Source of the DNA: Streptomyces antimycoticus
GTDB lineage: Bacteria; Actinomycetota; Actinomycetes; Streptomycetales; Streptomycetaceae
Assembly: GCF_005405925.1 (NCBI RefSeq)
Contig: NZ_BJHV01000001.1
Coordinates: 9,238,001 to 9,302,000 of the forward strand
Length of the DNA stretch: 64,000 nt
Direction: 5' to 3'
Numbering within the stretch: the stretch's first letter is position 1; the number at the start of each line of letters is the position of its first letter. Below, piece by piece: positions 41,234 through 50,055 of the stretch. The translations under genes were made by a program, and so were the position numbers. The notes under the pieces were generated by a model. It was not told the DNA's origin. It made no database searches and saw only the letters and a program-made list of their open reading frames with translations.

Positions 41234-42199
41234 ATGGCCCACATGCGAGATCGGCAGGCCGTTGTGATCGGCGGCACCGGATTCATCGGGCGACATATCT
41301 GCAGGGCTCTCACCAAACGCGGATATGAAGTCCTGGCAATAGCGAGAAAACCCGCTGAACCCATTCCCGGAGTCGCATTTCTGCCCCTTGACGCGGTATC
41401 CGCGCCGAGCGACGACATCGCCCGGGCCACGAAGTCCGCCGATCTCGTCGTCAACGCCGCGGGCGACAGCTGGGAGGGCGACGAGGAGAGCATGACGGCC
41501 TCGCACATCCCGCTCGTCGACCGGCTGGTGGACGCCGTGGCGACCCTCCCCAGGCGGCCGCGGCTGGTCCATCTGGGCTCGGTGCACGAGTACGGCCCCG
41601 TCCCCGACGGCACGGCCATCGCCGAGGACCACCCCACCGCCCCGCACACCCCCTACGCCCGCACCAAACTCATCGGCAGCCGGATCGTCCTGGGCGCGGC
41701 GGACGCGGGCCGCGTCGACGGCTGCGTCCTGCGCGTCACCAACGTCTGCGGACCGGGCACCCCCCGGGGCAGCTTCCTCGGCGGACTCGCCCACCGGCTG
41801 CGTCGGACCACCGAGGACGCTCCGCTCTCCCTCACCCTCGTCGACGACCGGCGCGACTTCATCGACGTCCGCGACGTCGCCGAGGCCGTGGTGCTGGCCG
41901 CGAGCAGCCCGGTGACCGGCCGGGCGGTCAACATCGGGCAGGGCGACGCCTCCAGCATGCGCGAACTGGCCTGGCTGCTGATCTCCGCCTCCCAGGTCCC
42001 CGCGGATCTGGTGCGCGAGGAGAGCGGCGCCGTGCACAGCAAGGGCGGAAGCTGGACCCAGGCCGACATCCGCCTGGCCCGGCGGCTCATGGGCTGGTCC
42101 CCGAAGGTGGCCCTGAAGGAATCCCTCCACGACCTGTGGGCCGCCTCCGCCACCTCGAGCCGACCGGCTGCCGAGGCGGCCCGTACCGAAGGACACTGA
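41234..42199 (+). CDS. NDP-4-keto-6-deoxyhexose 4-ketoreductase (extended SDR)
   Basis: I chose ATG 41234 (321 residues) because it sits where transcription should start from the -10 at 41222-41227; TTG 41198 and ATG 41243 are alternatives. The protein has an N-terminal GGTGFIGRH NAD(P)-binding motif, a Ser in HLGSVHEYG, and YARTK as the catalytic YxxxK. This is the pattern of sugar 4-ketoreductases such as EryBIV and TylCIV. Expected role: the last reduction of the NDP-deoxyhexose 4-keto group before transfer. It overlaps the next gene (TGATG) and heads a three-gene sugar operon. Confidence 0.88.
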   Translation: MAHMRDRQAVVIGGTGFIGRHICRALTKRGYEVLAIARKPAEPIPGVAFLPLDAVSAPSDDIARATKSADLVVNAAGDSWEGDEESMTASHIPLVDRLVDAVATLPRRPRLVHLGSVHEYGPVPDGTAIAEDHPTAPHTPYARTKLIGSRIVLGAADAGRVDGCVLRVTNVCGPGTPRGSFLGGLAHRLRRTTEDAPLSLTLVDDRRDFIDVRDVAEAVVLAASSPVTGRAVNIGQGDASSMRELAWLLISASQVPADLVREESGAVHSKGGSWTQADIRLARRLMGWSPKVALKESLHDLWAASATSSRPAAEAARTEGH

Positions 42200-43185
42200 T
42201 GGAGTACACCTATCTCGGACGTACCGGCCTCAAGGTGAGCCGGGTGTGCCTGGGCACCTTGAACCTCGGGGTCAGGGCCGGCGACGAGGAGAGCCACGCG
42301 ATCCTGGACACCGCCCTGGACCGCGGGGTCAACTTCGTCGACACCGCCAACCAGTACGGCTGGCAGAAGCACAAGGGCTACACCGAGGAGTTCCTCGGCG
42401 GCTGGTTCGCCCAGGGCGGCGGCCGGCGCGAGAAGGTCGTGCTGGGCACCAAGGTGTTCAACCCGATGAGCGACTGGCCCAATGACTCGGGGCTCTCGGC
42501 CCGGCACATCATCGCCTCCTGCGAGGACTCGCTGCGCCGGATGGGCACCGACTGGATCGACCTGTTCCAGATGCACCACATCGACCGCCACGCCCCCTGG
42601 GAGGAGGTGTGGCAGGCGATGGAGACGCTGACCCGGCAGGGCAAGGTGCGCTACGTCGGCTCGTCCAACTTCGCCGGCTGGCACATCGCCGAGGCCCAGG
42701 AGGCCGCCGCCCGCCGCCACTTCCTCGGCATCGTCTCCGAACAGAGCGTCTACAACCTCGTCACCCGCCATATCGAACTGGAGCTGATCCCCGCCGCCCA
42801 GCGGTACGGGGTCGGGGTGCTCGCCTGGTCCCCGCTGCACGGCGGACTGCTCAGCGGGGCGCTGCGCAAGCTGGCCGAGGGCACCGCGATGAAGACCGCC
42901 CAGGGCCGCGCGGCCCAGGCGCTGGAGGTCCACCGGGACGCCGTCGCCGCGTACGAGAAGCTGTGTGACGGCCTTGGCACCGACCCGGCCGAGGTGGGGC
43001 TGGCCTGGGTGATGGGACGCCCCGGTATCACCGCACCGGTCATCGGGCCGCGCAGCCTGGACCAGCTCGAAGGGGCCTTCAGAGCCATGGAGCTGACGCT
43101 GCCGGACGAGGTGCTGACCGAACTGGACCGGCTGTTCCCGCCGATCGGCAACGGCGGCCCCGGACCGGAGGCGTGGGCGTGGTGA
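42199..43185 (+). CDS. Aldo/keto reductase, NDP-4-keto-6-deoxyhexose 2,3-(3-keto)reductase type
   Basis: The ATG at 42199 overlaps the preceding stop as TGATG. The 328-residue protein has the AKR catalytic set: Asp and Tyr in NFVDTANQYG, Lys in VLGTKVF, and His in FQMHHIDR. It resembles the EryBII/TylCII branch, which acts after NDP-hexose 2,3-dehydratase and reduces the resulting 3-keto intermediate to give a 2-deoxysugar. Position between the 4-ketoreductase and the 2,3-dehydratase strongly supports that role. General AKRs of primary metabolism look similar, so the assignment leans on context. Confidence 0.87.
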   Translation: MEYTYLGRTGLKVSRVCLGTLNLGVRAGDEESHAILDTALDRGVNFVDTANQYGWQKHKGYTEEFLGGWFAQGGGRREKVVLGTKVFNPMSDWPNDSGLSARHIIASCEDSLRRMGTDWIDLFQMHHIDRHAPWEEVWQAMETLTRQGKVRYVGSSNFAGWHIAEAQEAAARRHFLGIVSEQSVYNLVTRHIELELIPAAQRYGVGVLAWSPLHGGLLSGALRKLAEGTAMKTAQGRAAQALEVHRDAVAAYEKLCDGLGTDPAEVGLAWVMGRPGITAPVIGPRSLDQLEGAFRAMELTLPDEVLTELDRLFPPIGNGGPGPEAWAW

Positions 43186-44555
43186 GCACGCTCCAGGAGC
43201 GGCTGGTCCGCTCGGCCGCCACCGTCGACAGCTCGGTGACCCTGCTCGCCGACTTCCAGCGCTGGTTCCGGGAGCGCGTCGACGCCGACGAGTCCCGGAT
43301 CGAGATCATTCCGTTCGAGGCGATGCGCGGCTGGGAGTTCGCGCCGGACACCCACAACCTCGTCCACGAGACCGGCCGGTTCTTCTCCGTCGAGGGCCTC
43401 CGGGTGCGGATGCCCGGGGCGCCGGTGGAGGAGTGGCGCCAGCCGATCCTCCACCAGCCGGAGATCGGCATCCTCGGCATCCTGGTCAAGGACTTCGACG
43501 GTGTACCGCACTTCCTGATGCAGGCCAAGATGGAGCCGGGCAACCACGGCGGACTGCAGCTCTCGCCCACCGTCCAGGCGACCCGCAGCAACTACACCCG
43601 CGTGCACAAGGGCCGTGCCGTGCCGTATGTGGAGTACTTCCAGCAGGCCGAACGGCACCGGGTGCTCGCCGATGTCCGCCAGTCGGAGCAGGGCAGCTGG
43701 TTCTTCCACAAGCGCAACCGCAACATGCTGGTCGAGGTCGCACCGGAGACGGACGTCGAGGTGCGCGACGGCTTCCGCTGGCTGACGCTGGGCCAGCTGC
43801 ACCATCTGCTGGCGGTGGAGGACCTGGTGAACATGGACGCGCGCAGCGTCCTGGCCTGTCTGCCGCACTCCCCGCTGGACTCCGGGGAGACCCTCCCGGT
43901 CCTCGAGGCCCACAGCCGCCACCGCGACGCCGACATCCTGAGCTGGATCACCGGGCTGCGCACCGAGCGCGAGGTGTTCACCGAGCGGATACCGCTGCGG
44001 GAGACGACCGGCTGGCACCGCAGCGCCCACCGGATCTCCCATGAGAGCGGGCGCTTCTTCAGCGTGATGGCCGTGGACGTCACCGCGGGCGGCCGTGAGG
44101 TGGGCGGCTGGACCCAGCCCATGATCGAGCCCCATGGCCCGGGCGTGGCGGCCTTCTTGCTGGCCTACGCCGACAAGGTGCCGCATGTGCTGGTGCAGGC
44201 CCGCGCCGAACCCGGCTACACGGATGTGGTGGAGCTGGCCCCCACCGTGCAGTGCACACCGCGCAACTACACCCATCTGCCCGAGGGGGCCACACCGCCG
44301 TTCCTCCGCGAGGTGGTGGAGGCGCCGGCCGACCGGGTGCGGTTCGACACCGTGCTCTCCGAAGAAGGCGGCCGTTTCTTCCACGCCTTCAATCGCTATC
44401 TCGTCGTGGAAACCGCGATGAGCGCCGTCCCCGAGGAGCCGTCGCACTACCGCTGGATGGCCGTGCGTCAGCTGCTCGACCTCATACGCCACAGCCATTA
44501 CGTCAATGTCGAGGCCCGCACGCTCATCGCCTGTCTGCACTCCCTGGCGGTATAG
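43182..44555 (+). CDS. NDP-4-keto-6-deoxyhexose 2,3-dehydratase
   Basis: GTG 43182 overlaps the AKR stop (GTGA); GTG 43173 and 43179 are possible alternatives. The 457-residue protein consists of two tandem copies of the NDP-hexose 2,3-dehydratase domain. ETGRFFSVEGL and ESGRFFSVMAV mark the same place in each repeat, as do QLSPTVQATRSNY and ELAPTVQCTPRNY. The family (EryBVI, TylX3, OleV) removes the C2 hydroxyl as water, giving a 3,4-diketo-2,6-dideoxyhexose. This commits the pathway to a 2-deoxysugar. Its TAG stop lies inside the first TAGGGG copy of the next promoter. Confidence 0.93.
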   Translation: MSTLQERLVRSAATVDSSVTLLADFQRWFRERVDADESRIEIIPFEAMRGWEFAPDTHNLVHETGRFFSVEGLRVRMPGAPVEEWRQPILHQPEIGILGILVKDFDGVPHFLMQAKMEPGNHGGLQLSPTVQATRSNYTRVHKGRAVPYVEYFQQAERHRVLADVRQSEQGSWFFHKRNRNMLVEVAPETDVEVRDGFRWLTLGQLHHLLAVEDLVNMDARSVLACLPHSPLDSGETLPVLEAHSRHRDADILSWITGLRTEREVFTERIPLRETTGWHRSAHRISHESGRFFSVMAVDVTAGGREVGGWTQPMIEPHGPGVAAFLLAYADKVPHVLVQARAEPGYTDVVELAPTVQCTPRNYTHLPEGATPPFLREVVEAPADRVRFDTVLSEEGGRFFHAFNRYLVVETAMSAVPEEPSHYRWMAVRQLLDLIRHSHYVNVEARTLIACLHSLAV

Positions 44556-44667
44556 GGGGGCGCCTAGGGGGCCGGACCTGGGCGGACGTAGGGGTTATTC
44601 GGATCGTGGCCGCTGCCATAGCCTCCGGGACACAGGGTGCCCGGGGCGGTACATCGGAGGACATGTC
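44551..44667 (+). promoter_or_regulatory. Promoter of the CCR gene with three TAGGGG repeats
   Basis: TAGGGG occurs at 44553, 44565 and 44589. The last copy is in GTAGGGGTTATTCGG (44588-44602), and 22 bp after GTAGGGGTT is TAGCCT (44619-44624), a TANNNT -10. This spacing equals that of the sugar-operon promoter at 41191-41227. Here the likely start point near 44631 leaves a leader of about 37 nt with GGAGG at 44656-44660 before ATG 44668. Confidence 0.7.
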
Positions 44668-46011
44668 ATGCAGGACATCATCAGCACCGTGCTGGCAGAG
44701 GATGCGGTGGCCGCGGATTTCGCCGCCTTGAGCGTGCCCGAGTCCTATCGGGGCGCGGTTATCCTCAAAGAGGAATCCGAGATGTTCGAGGGCATGGCCA
44801 CCAAGGACAAGGACCCCCAGAAGTCGCTCCACATCCGTGAGGTGCCCACACCCGAACCGGGCCCGGGCGAGGCGGTGATCGCGGTCATGGCCAGCGCGAT
44901 CAACTACAACACCGTGTGGAGCGCCATCTTCGAACCATTGCCGACCTTCGGTTTCCTGGAGCGGTACGCACGGACCGACGACCCCGGAGCGGCCCGCCAC
45001 GCCCAGCCCTACCACGTCCTCGGCTCCGATCTGGCCGGTGTGGTGCTGCGCACCGGGCCGGGGGTGCGCCACTGGAAGCCCGGCGACCGGGTGGTGGCCC
45101 ACTGCCTGTCCATCGAACTGCGCTCACCGGACGGCCACGACGACAGCATGCTCGACCCCGAGCAGCGCATCTGGGGCTTCGAGACCAACTTCGGCGGGCT
45201 CGCCGAACTCTCACTGGTCAAGGCCAACCAGCTGATGCCGATGCCCGCCCACCTCACCTGGGAGGAGGCCGCCTCCTCGGGCCTGGTCAACTCCACGGCG
45301 TACCGGCAGCTCGTCTCCCGCAACGGCGCCCAGATGAAACAGGGCGATGTGACCCTCATCTGGGGTGCGGCCGGTGGCCTGGGCTCGTACGCCACCCAGC
45401 TGGCCGTCAACGGCGGGTCCATCCCGGTGTGCGTGGTCTCCGGGCAGCGCAAGGCCGAACTCGTCCGCTCCATGGGGGCCGAGCTGGTCATCGACCGGGC
45501 CGAGGAGGGCTATCGGTTCTGGAAGGACGCGTCCACGCCCGACCCCAAGGAGTGGAAGCGCTTCGGGGCCCGGATCCGCGAACTGACCGGCGGCGACGAT
45601 CCGGACATCGTCCTGGAGCACCCCGGCCGTGAGACCTTCGGCGCCAGTGTGTATGTGGCGCGGCGCGGCGGAACCATCGTCACCTGCGCCTCGACGTCCG
45701 GCTACCGCCATGAGTACGACAACCGCTACTTGTGGATGGCGCTCAAGCGCATCATCGGCACCCACTTCGCCAACTACCGGGAGGCCTGGGCGGCCAACCG
45801 GCTGATCGAGAAGGGGATGGTGCACCCCACGCTCTCCAAGGTCTATCCGCTCACGGCGGTCGGCACGGCCACCCAGGACGTCCACCGCAACCGCCACTCC
45901 GGGAAGGTCGGCGTCCTGTGCCTGGCCCCGGAGGAGGGACTGGGGGTGCGCGATCCGGAGCTGCGGGAGCGCCATCTGCCGTCCATCAACCGCTTCCGCG
46001 GCCAGGACTGA
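44668..46011 (+). CDS. ccr: Crotonyl-CoA carboxylase/reductase
   Basis: The ATG at 44668 has GGAGG 7 bp upstream and gives a 447-residue MDR-family enzyme of normal CCR length; the longer upstream frame runs through the promoter and is rejected. The cofactor motif is GAAGGLGSYATQLA. The residues known to hold CO2 in carboxylating ECRs are all present: Asn81 in NYNTVW, Phe171-Glu172 in WGFETNFGG, and His366 in GTHFANY (one residue later than the Kitasatospora numbering for the last three). So it should make ethylmalonyl-CoA from crotonyl-CoA, CO2 and NADPH, not merely butyryl-CoA. This matches the TAGH-type AT of module 1 and makes it a precursor-supply gene of the cluster. Confidence 0.95.
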   Translation: MQDIISTVLAEDAVAADFAALSVPESYRGAVILKEESEMFEGMATKDKDPQKSLHIREVPTPEPGPGEAVIAVMASAINYNTVWSAIFEPLPTFGFLERYARTDDPGAARHAQPYHVLGSDLAGVVLRTGPGVRHWKPGDRVVAHCLSIELRSPDGHDDSMLDPEQRIWGFETNFGGLAELSLVKANQLMPMPAHLTWEEAASSGLVNSTAYRQLVSRNGAQMKQGDVTLIWGAAGGLGSYATQLAVNGGSIPVCVVSGQRKAELVRSMGAELVIDRAEEGYRFWKDASTPDPKEWKRFGARIRELTGGDDPDIVLEHPGRETFGASVYVARRGGTIVTCASTSGYRHEYDNRYLWMALKRIIGTHFANYREAWAANRLIEKGMVHPTLSKVYPLTAVGTATQDVHRNRHSGKVGVLCLAPEEGLGVRDPELRERHLPSINRFRGQD

Positions 46012-46035
46012 ACCTGAACCGGTCCACGGCCGCGG

Positions 46036-48822
46036 TCAGGAGAGCGACGGCGCCATCGGCCGCCAGGGCGCGAACGGACTCGCCCCGCGGGGCAGCACTC
46101 CGGCCAGCTCCGGGCAGTGCCGCAGGATCACCGAGGTCATGCTGGACTTCTCCACCCAGTCCAGCCCCAGCGGGGTGTACACCTCCGGCCGGAAGTCCAC
46201 GGTCAGGAGGCGATCGTCCTGAATCCGCCGGGTGGCCATGAGCAGCAGGACATGGAACGCCGTCTCGCTGAACGCCGACCCCTCGGGCGGGTTCTCTGCG
46301 AACAGCCCCACCATGGTGTCGATCTCGTTGACCGAGGCGTAGACCTCCTCGAGCCGCGCGACCGTGTCCTGATCGGGGGACAGCTCCTCGAAGGAGCGGA
46401 TCCGCGCTCTGCCCAGCCGGGCCCGGAAGTCGTTGTACCGCGGTACGCCCCGCCGCCGGGCCCGCATCAGCTCCGCCACCGGCAGATCGAGGAGTTCGCC
46501 GTCCCGCTCGAAACGCCGCAGTGCGCGCGGGCAGTTGCCCAGGGTGATCGCGCCCGGGTGGGCGATGCCGAAGGAGTAGAGGGCGTCGGCGAGCCCGGTC
46601 TTGCGCATCACCGCCTCGGCCGCCGCGCCCCGCACCTCGTCGAAGCCGAGCGACCGCGACCGCCGCCCGAAGCGGTGGTCGCACAGCTCGATGTCGTCCG
46701 GGACCAGCGGATGCGTCCGGTAGACCGTCATGAACTCCTCGGCGAGGGCGAACGGCACCCCGGGATGGTCCGGCACGCCGCGGGGGCCGCCCGTCGACGC
46801 GCTCGCCTCGAACAGCCACAGGCCGAGTCTGGACAGCCAATGGGCGGGCGGGCCCTGCCAGTTGGTCTTCGAGCCGAGGTCGAGCACCTCGGTGGCGAGG
46901 ATCGCCGGAATCCACTCCACCGTATGGATCTTGGCGATAAGCGCGGAGACCACCAGCCGGGCCGTGTGATGCACCGACTCGCCGTCCATCGCCGGATGGG
47001 TGCGGCGCAGCGCCTCGCACACCGCCTCGTGCTCACGGGCGAAGAGCGTGTGCATCGCGCTGAGCCCCAGCCACCAGGCGCCGGGCGAGCCGATCGGCGG
47101 CACCCCGCCCGGGCCCAGCGGCAGATGGCCCTCCTCCAGGCGCGGCCCGGCGCCGCCGTACACCTGCGTGCCGTCCCACCGGTGGGAGGCGGCGTCGACC
47201 CAGTCCGGGGACTGGAAGTGGGTCCAGGCGGCCGCCAGGACATTGAGCGAGGTGGCGGGCCGGAAGCGCTCCCGGTGCAGCAGCCGCTCACTGACCGTGG
47301 CGGGGTGGGGCACATGGATCAGATCGGGCCGGTGGACCGGTGACAGGCGACGGCCGGCGGCGGCCCCGGCCACGTCCCGCCGCGCCCCATCCATCCGCGC
47401 GCCATCCCTCCGTGCCACCCGCGGCCGCTCCCCGGCCGGGGCGGGGGCCGGATCGGGGTGCGCCGGCGCCTCGGGCGGGGCCGCGTCGAGGAGGCCGAGC
47501 CGGCGCAGCGTCCGGCCCAGCGCGTCCGGGCCGAGCAGCCCCAGCGGGTCCGGCAGCCGATGCCAGGGCACACAGCGGTTGACCAGGCCGAAGGCCGCGC
47601 GCACCGGCAGGTCGAAGGCGGCGCGCACCGGAACGGGCAGCAGCGCGGTGGGGGGCGGTTCGGCGGTCGCGCCTGGCTCGGCGGTGGGGCCCGGCTCGGT
47701 GGCGGGGAGGCGCAGACCGAGGCGATGTGCGGCGGCGACCTCGTACGCGGCCTTGCGCGCCCGGTTGAGATTGCCCAGCGGACGGAACTCCTCCGTGGTG
47801 TGCCAGGGGTTGAACGTCAGCAGCTCGACCCGGCGGGCCGCCGCCCGGGCCCGGGCGCTGTCCAGGTCCTGGCACGGCACCGTGAGCACCGCGACCGGGA
47901 CGACCGGCGCGTCGCTCTCCCGCCACTCCACCGAGCCGTCCTCGACCGGGGTGCGGCGGTCGTCCAGATAACGCTGCACGCACAGCTCGAAGGCGATGTC
48001 GCCGGTGGACAGCCGCATCGCCAGCTCACGGTCGAGATAGTCGGGGTCGCCGCGGTCGGGCGGGGGAGCGGCGGTGCCGCCGGGCGCCGGACGCAGCTGA
48101 TACCGCACCGGACCGGCCGGGCCCCACAGGATCGCGCCCCGGCTCCAGAAGGTCTCGCGGGCCAGCGAGCCCACCGTATGGCGGGTGGCGATCCGCACAT
48201 TGCGGCGCATCCGGTCGGCGGTGGCCCAGCCCACCGCCAGCGGCAGCCGGACGAAGAGCCCGAAGGCCTTCTCCACGGTGCTCCCCGCACCCGCCGTGGC
48301 CTTGGCGAAGGCGACGAACTCGTGCACATCGGCGGCATGGGACACCGGGAAGCTGGTGGCCAGCAGATCGTGGGTCTCCTCCGGACCGGCCTGGACCCGC
48401 ACCGCCATCCGGTGCAGATCGGGCGTGGTGTCGTGCCGCTCGGTGCCGCTCGCGCTGGACAGCCGCACCACGGCCGGGTACTCGGCGCCCGGCCGGGCGT
48501 ATCCCACGCACAGCTCCGGCGGAAGGTCGTCACGGAACCGCAGCCGGGCGTTCTCCACACCCAGCGCCGCCTTGGCCCGGAAGGGGCGCAGCAGCTGCGG
48601 GGCGCCCGGGCTGTCCGCGCCGCCGGGGCGTGTCCGCCGCGTCCGCATCAGCTCGCGCGTCAGCTTCTCGAAGCGCCGCCGCTCGGCCTCGGGGCTGCCG
48701 CCCTCGTACGCCTCATAGCCCTCGTACCTCGCGCCTCGTGTCCCGCCCGTCGCCTCGTGCCGTGCCACCTCACCGCCGCGTACTGCCTCGCTTCGTACGG
48801 ACTGCTGTCCGGTGTTGACCAT
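46036..48822 (-). CDS. Fusion of catalase-like domain and PGHS-type haem peroxidase/dioxygenase
   Basis: The 928-residue protein starts at ATG 48822 (GGAG upstream); the longer open frame to 48984 would run into the divergent gene. Residues about 40-410 resemble a catalase fold (DTTPDLHRMAVRV, TPVEDGSVEW), but the catalase catalytic His and the proximal-Tyr segment are not evident. After a Pro/Ala-rich linker, residues about 500-928 form an animal-haem-peroxidase domain: distal His535 in WTHFQSPDW, proximal His633 in HTVEWIPAIL, and Tyr701 in EFMTVYRTHPLVPD, the position of the radical Tyr of prostaglandin synthase and alpha-dioxygenases. It is probably a fatty-acid oxygenating enzyme; the substrate is unknown. 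It is convergent with the CCR gene, with a 24-bp gap, and is not obviously part of the polyketide pathway. Confidence 0.88.
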   Translation of the reverse strand: MVNTGQQSVRSEAVRGGEVARHEATGGTRGARYEGYEAYEGGSPEAERRRFEKLTRELMRTRRTRPGGADSPGAPQLLRPFRAKAALGVENARLRFRDDLPPELCVGYARPGAEYPAVVRLSSASGTERHDTTPDLHRMAVRVQAGPEETHDLLATSFPVSHAADVHEFVAFAKATAGAGSTVEKAFGLFVRLPLAVGWATADRMRRNVRIATRHTVGSLARETFWSRGAILWGPAGPVRYQLRPAPGGTAAPPPDRGDPDYLDRELAMRLSTGDIAFELCVQRYLDDRRTPVEDGSVEWRESDAPVVPVAVLTVPCQDLDSARARAAARRVELLTFNPWHTTEEFRPLGNLNRARKAAYEVAAAHRLGLRLPATEPGPTAEPGATAEPPPTALLPVPVRAAFDLPVRAAFGLVNRCVPWHRLPDPLGLLGPDALGRTLRRLGLLDAAPPEAPAHPDPAPAPAGERPRVARRDGARMDGARRDVAGAAAGRRLSPVHRPDLIHVPHPATVSERLLHRERFRPATSLNVLAAAWTHFQSPDWVDAASHRWDGTQVYGGAGPRLEEGHLPLGPGGVPPIGSPGAWWLGLSAMHTLFAREHEAVCEALRRTHPAMDGESVHHTARLVVSALIAKIHTVEWIPAILATEVLDLGSKTNWQGPPAHWLSRLGLWLFEASASTGGPRGVPDHPGVPFALAEEFMTVYRTHPLVPDDIELCDHRFGRRSRSLGFDEVRGAAAEAVMRKTGLADALYSFGIAHPGAITLGNCPRALRRFERDGELLDLPVAELMRARRRGVPRYNDFRARLGRARIRSFEELSPDQDTVARLEEVYASVNEIDTMVGLFAENPPEGSAFSETAFHVLLLMATRRIQDDRLLTVDFRPEVYTPLGLDWVEKSSMTSVILRHCPELAGVLPRGASPFAPWRPMAPSLS

Positions 48823-48982
48823 GGGGAACGCTCCGTACGGGGCAGGCTGGGACGAGAAGGGACAAAAGAGACGGTAAGGGAGCGCCTGCGAGGCCGCAGC
48901 CCGGAGCGGTGCGTCGGTGGTAACCCGCCCCCTCCGTGGCGCCCCCGGGGGATTCGCCTCCGCCCTGCGGCACACTGGTGGC
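48823..48982. promoter_or_regulatory. Divergent promoter region between the haem dioxygenase and DNA glycosylase genes
   Basis: This 160-bp gap must carry promoters for both divergent genes. CACACT at about 48971-48976 is a weak -10 candidate for the glycosylase, but it lies very close to its ATG. No convincing -35 or operator is visible. Confidence 0.4.
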
Positions 48983-49849
48983 ATGCCGGAGCTGCCCGAG
49001 GTGGAGGCCCTTACCGCGATCCTGGCCGAGCGCGCCGCCGGCCGGGAGATCGCCCGTGTCCTCCCCGTCGCGGTGAGCGTCCTGAAGACCTACGACCCGC
49101 CGCTGAGCGCGCTCGAAGGCCACACCGTCACGGCGGTGGCCCGCCACGGCAAGTTCCTCGACCTGGCCACCGACGGCCCCCATCTGGTCGTCCACCTCGC
49201 CAAGGCGGGCTGGCTGCGCTGGCGGGACGGGCTCCCCGAGGCCCCGCCGCGCCCCGGCAAGGGCCCGCTCGCGCTGCGGCTGCTGCTGGCCGGTCCGGAG
49301 CGCTCCGGGTTCGACCTCACCGAGGCCGGGACGCGCAAGGGGCTCGCGGTGTATGTGGTCCACGACCCGCAGGAGGTCCCCGGCATCGCCCGGCTGGGCC
49401 CGGACCCGCTCGACGACTCCTTCACCCTGGAGGCGTTCGTCGGGCTGCTGCGCGGCGTACGCCACCGGATCAAGGGGGTGCTGCGCGACCAGAGCGTCAT
49501 CGCCGGGATCGGCAACGCCTACTCGGACGAGATCCTGCACGCCGCCCGGATGTCGCCCTACCGGCTCGCCTCCGACCTCACCGAAGAGGAGATCGCGGGG
49601 GTGTACGAGGCGCTGGGCGCCACGCTGCGCTCCGCCGTCGAGCGCTCCCGCGGGCTGGCCGCCACCGACCTCAAGGGGGAGAAGCGCGGCGGCATGCGGG
49701 TGCACGGCCGCACCGGGCAGCCGTGCCCGGTGTGCGGGGACACCGTCCGCGAGGTGTCCTTTCGCGACTCCTCGTTGCAGTACTGCCCCACCTGCCAGAC
49801 CGGCGGCAAGCCGCTCGCCGACCGGCGGCTGTCCCGACTGCTCAAGTAG
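48983..49849 (+). CDS. Fpg/Nei-family DNA glycosylase/AP lyase
   Basis: The ATG at 48983 gives MPELPEVEAL, placing the catalytic Pro2 and Glu3 at the mature N-terminus. The 288-residue protein has the conserved Lys in RHGKFLDL, a helix-two-turn-helix region with KGVLRDQSVIAGIGNAYSDE, and a C-terminal zinc finger (CPVC then CPTC about 20 residues later). It excises oxidised bases and nicks the abasic site in base-excision repair. The finger ends QTGGK rather than the QRGGR of classical Fpg, so it is more likely a Nei-like actinobacterial paralogue. Confidence 0.93.
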   Translation: MPELPEVEALTAILAERAAGREIARVLPVAVSVLKTYDPPLSALEGHTVTAVARHGKFLDLATDGPHLVVHLAKAGWLRWRDGLPEAPPRPGKGPLALRLLLAGPERSGFDLTEAGTRKGLAVYVVHDPQEVPGIARLGPDPLDDSFTLEAFVGLLRGVRHRIKGVLRDQSVIAGIGNAYSDEILHAARMSPYRLASDLTEEEIAGVYEALGATLRSAVERSRGLAATDLKGEKRGGMRVHGRTGQPCPVCGDTVREVSFRDSSLQYCPTCQTGGKPLADRRLSRLLK

Positions 49850-49921
49850 CGGAGCCCCTCAAGTAGCGGAGCCCCTCACGTAGCGCCGCTGCTCACGTAG
49901 CCGGACCGCTCACGTGGCAGG
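49841..49921. repeat. 17-bp tandem repeats growing out of the glycosylase stop codon
   Basis: Four full 17-bp units (49841, 49858, 49875, 49892) and a partial fifth (49909) share the start CTCAMGTAG. The first unit contains the last codons and TAG stop of the glycosylase. The first two units are identical (CTCAAGTAGCGGAGCCC), and the later ones diverge progressively. The repeat looks like slippage duplication of the gene end; no function is apparent. Confidence 0.8.
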
Positions 49922-50055
49922 TTGCCGGAGCTGTCCCAAATGCCGCCCGCCGTGGGGTAGTTGAAGTGGCGCTCTTGACCCGGGGAGCTCCGGTCCGCCA
50001 TATGGTGCTGTCGCAACCCCACGACACGACACCCCACGCCACGTCACGGAGCACC

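Noticed and set aside
46012..46035. Possible bidirectional terminator between the CCR and haem dioxygenase genes
   Set aside because: The inverted repeat is interrupted by mismatches and only 24 bp separate the two stops, so I did not call it.
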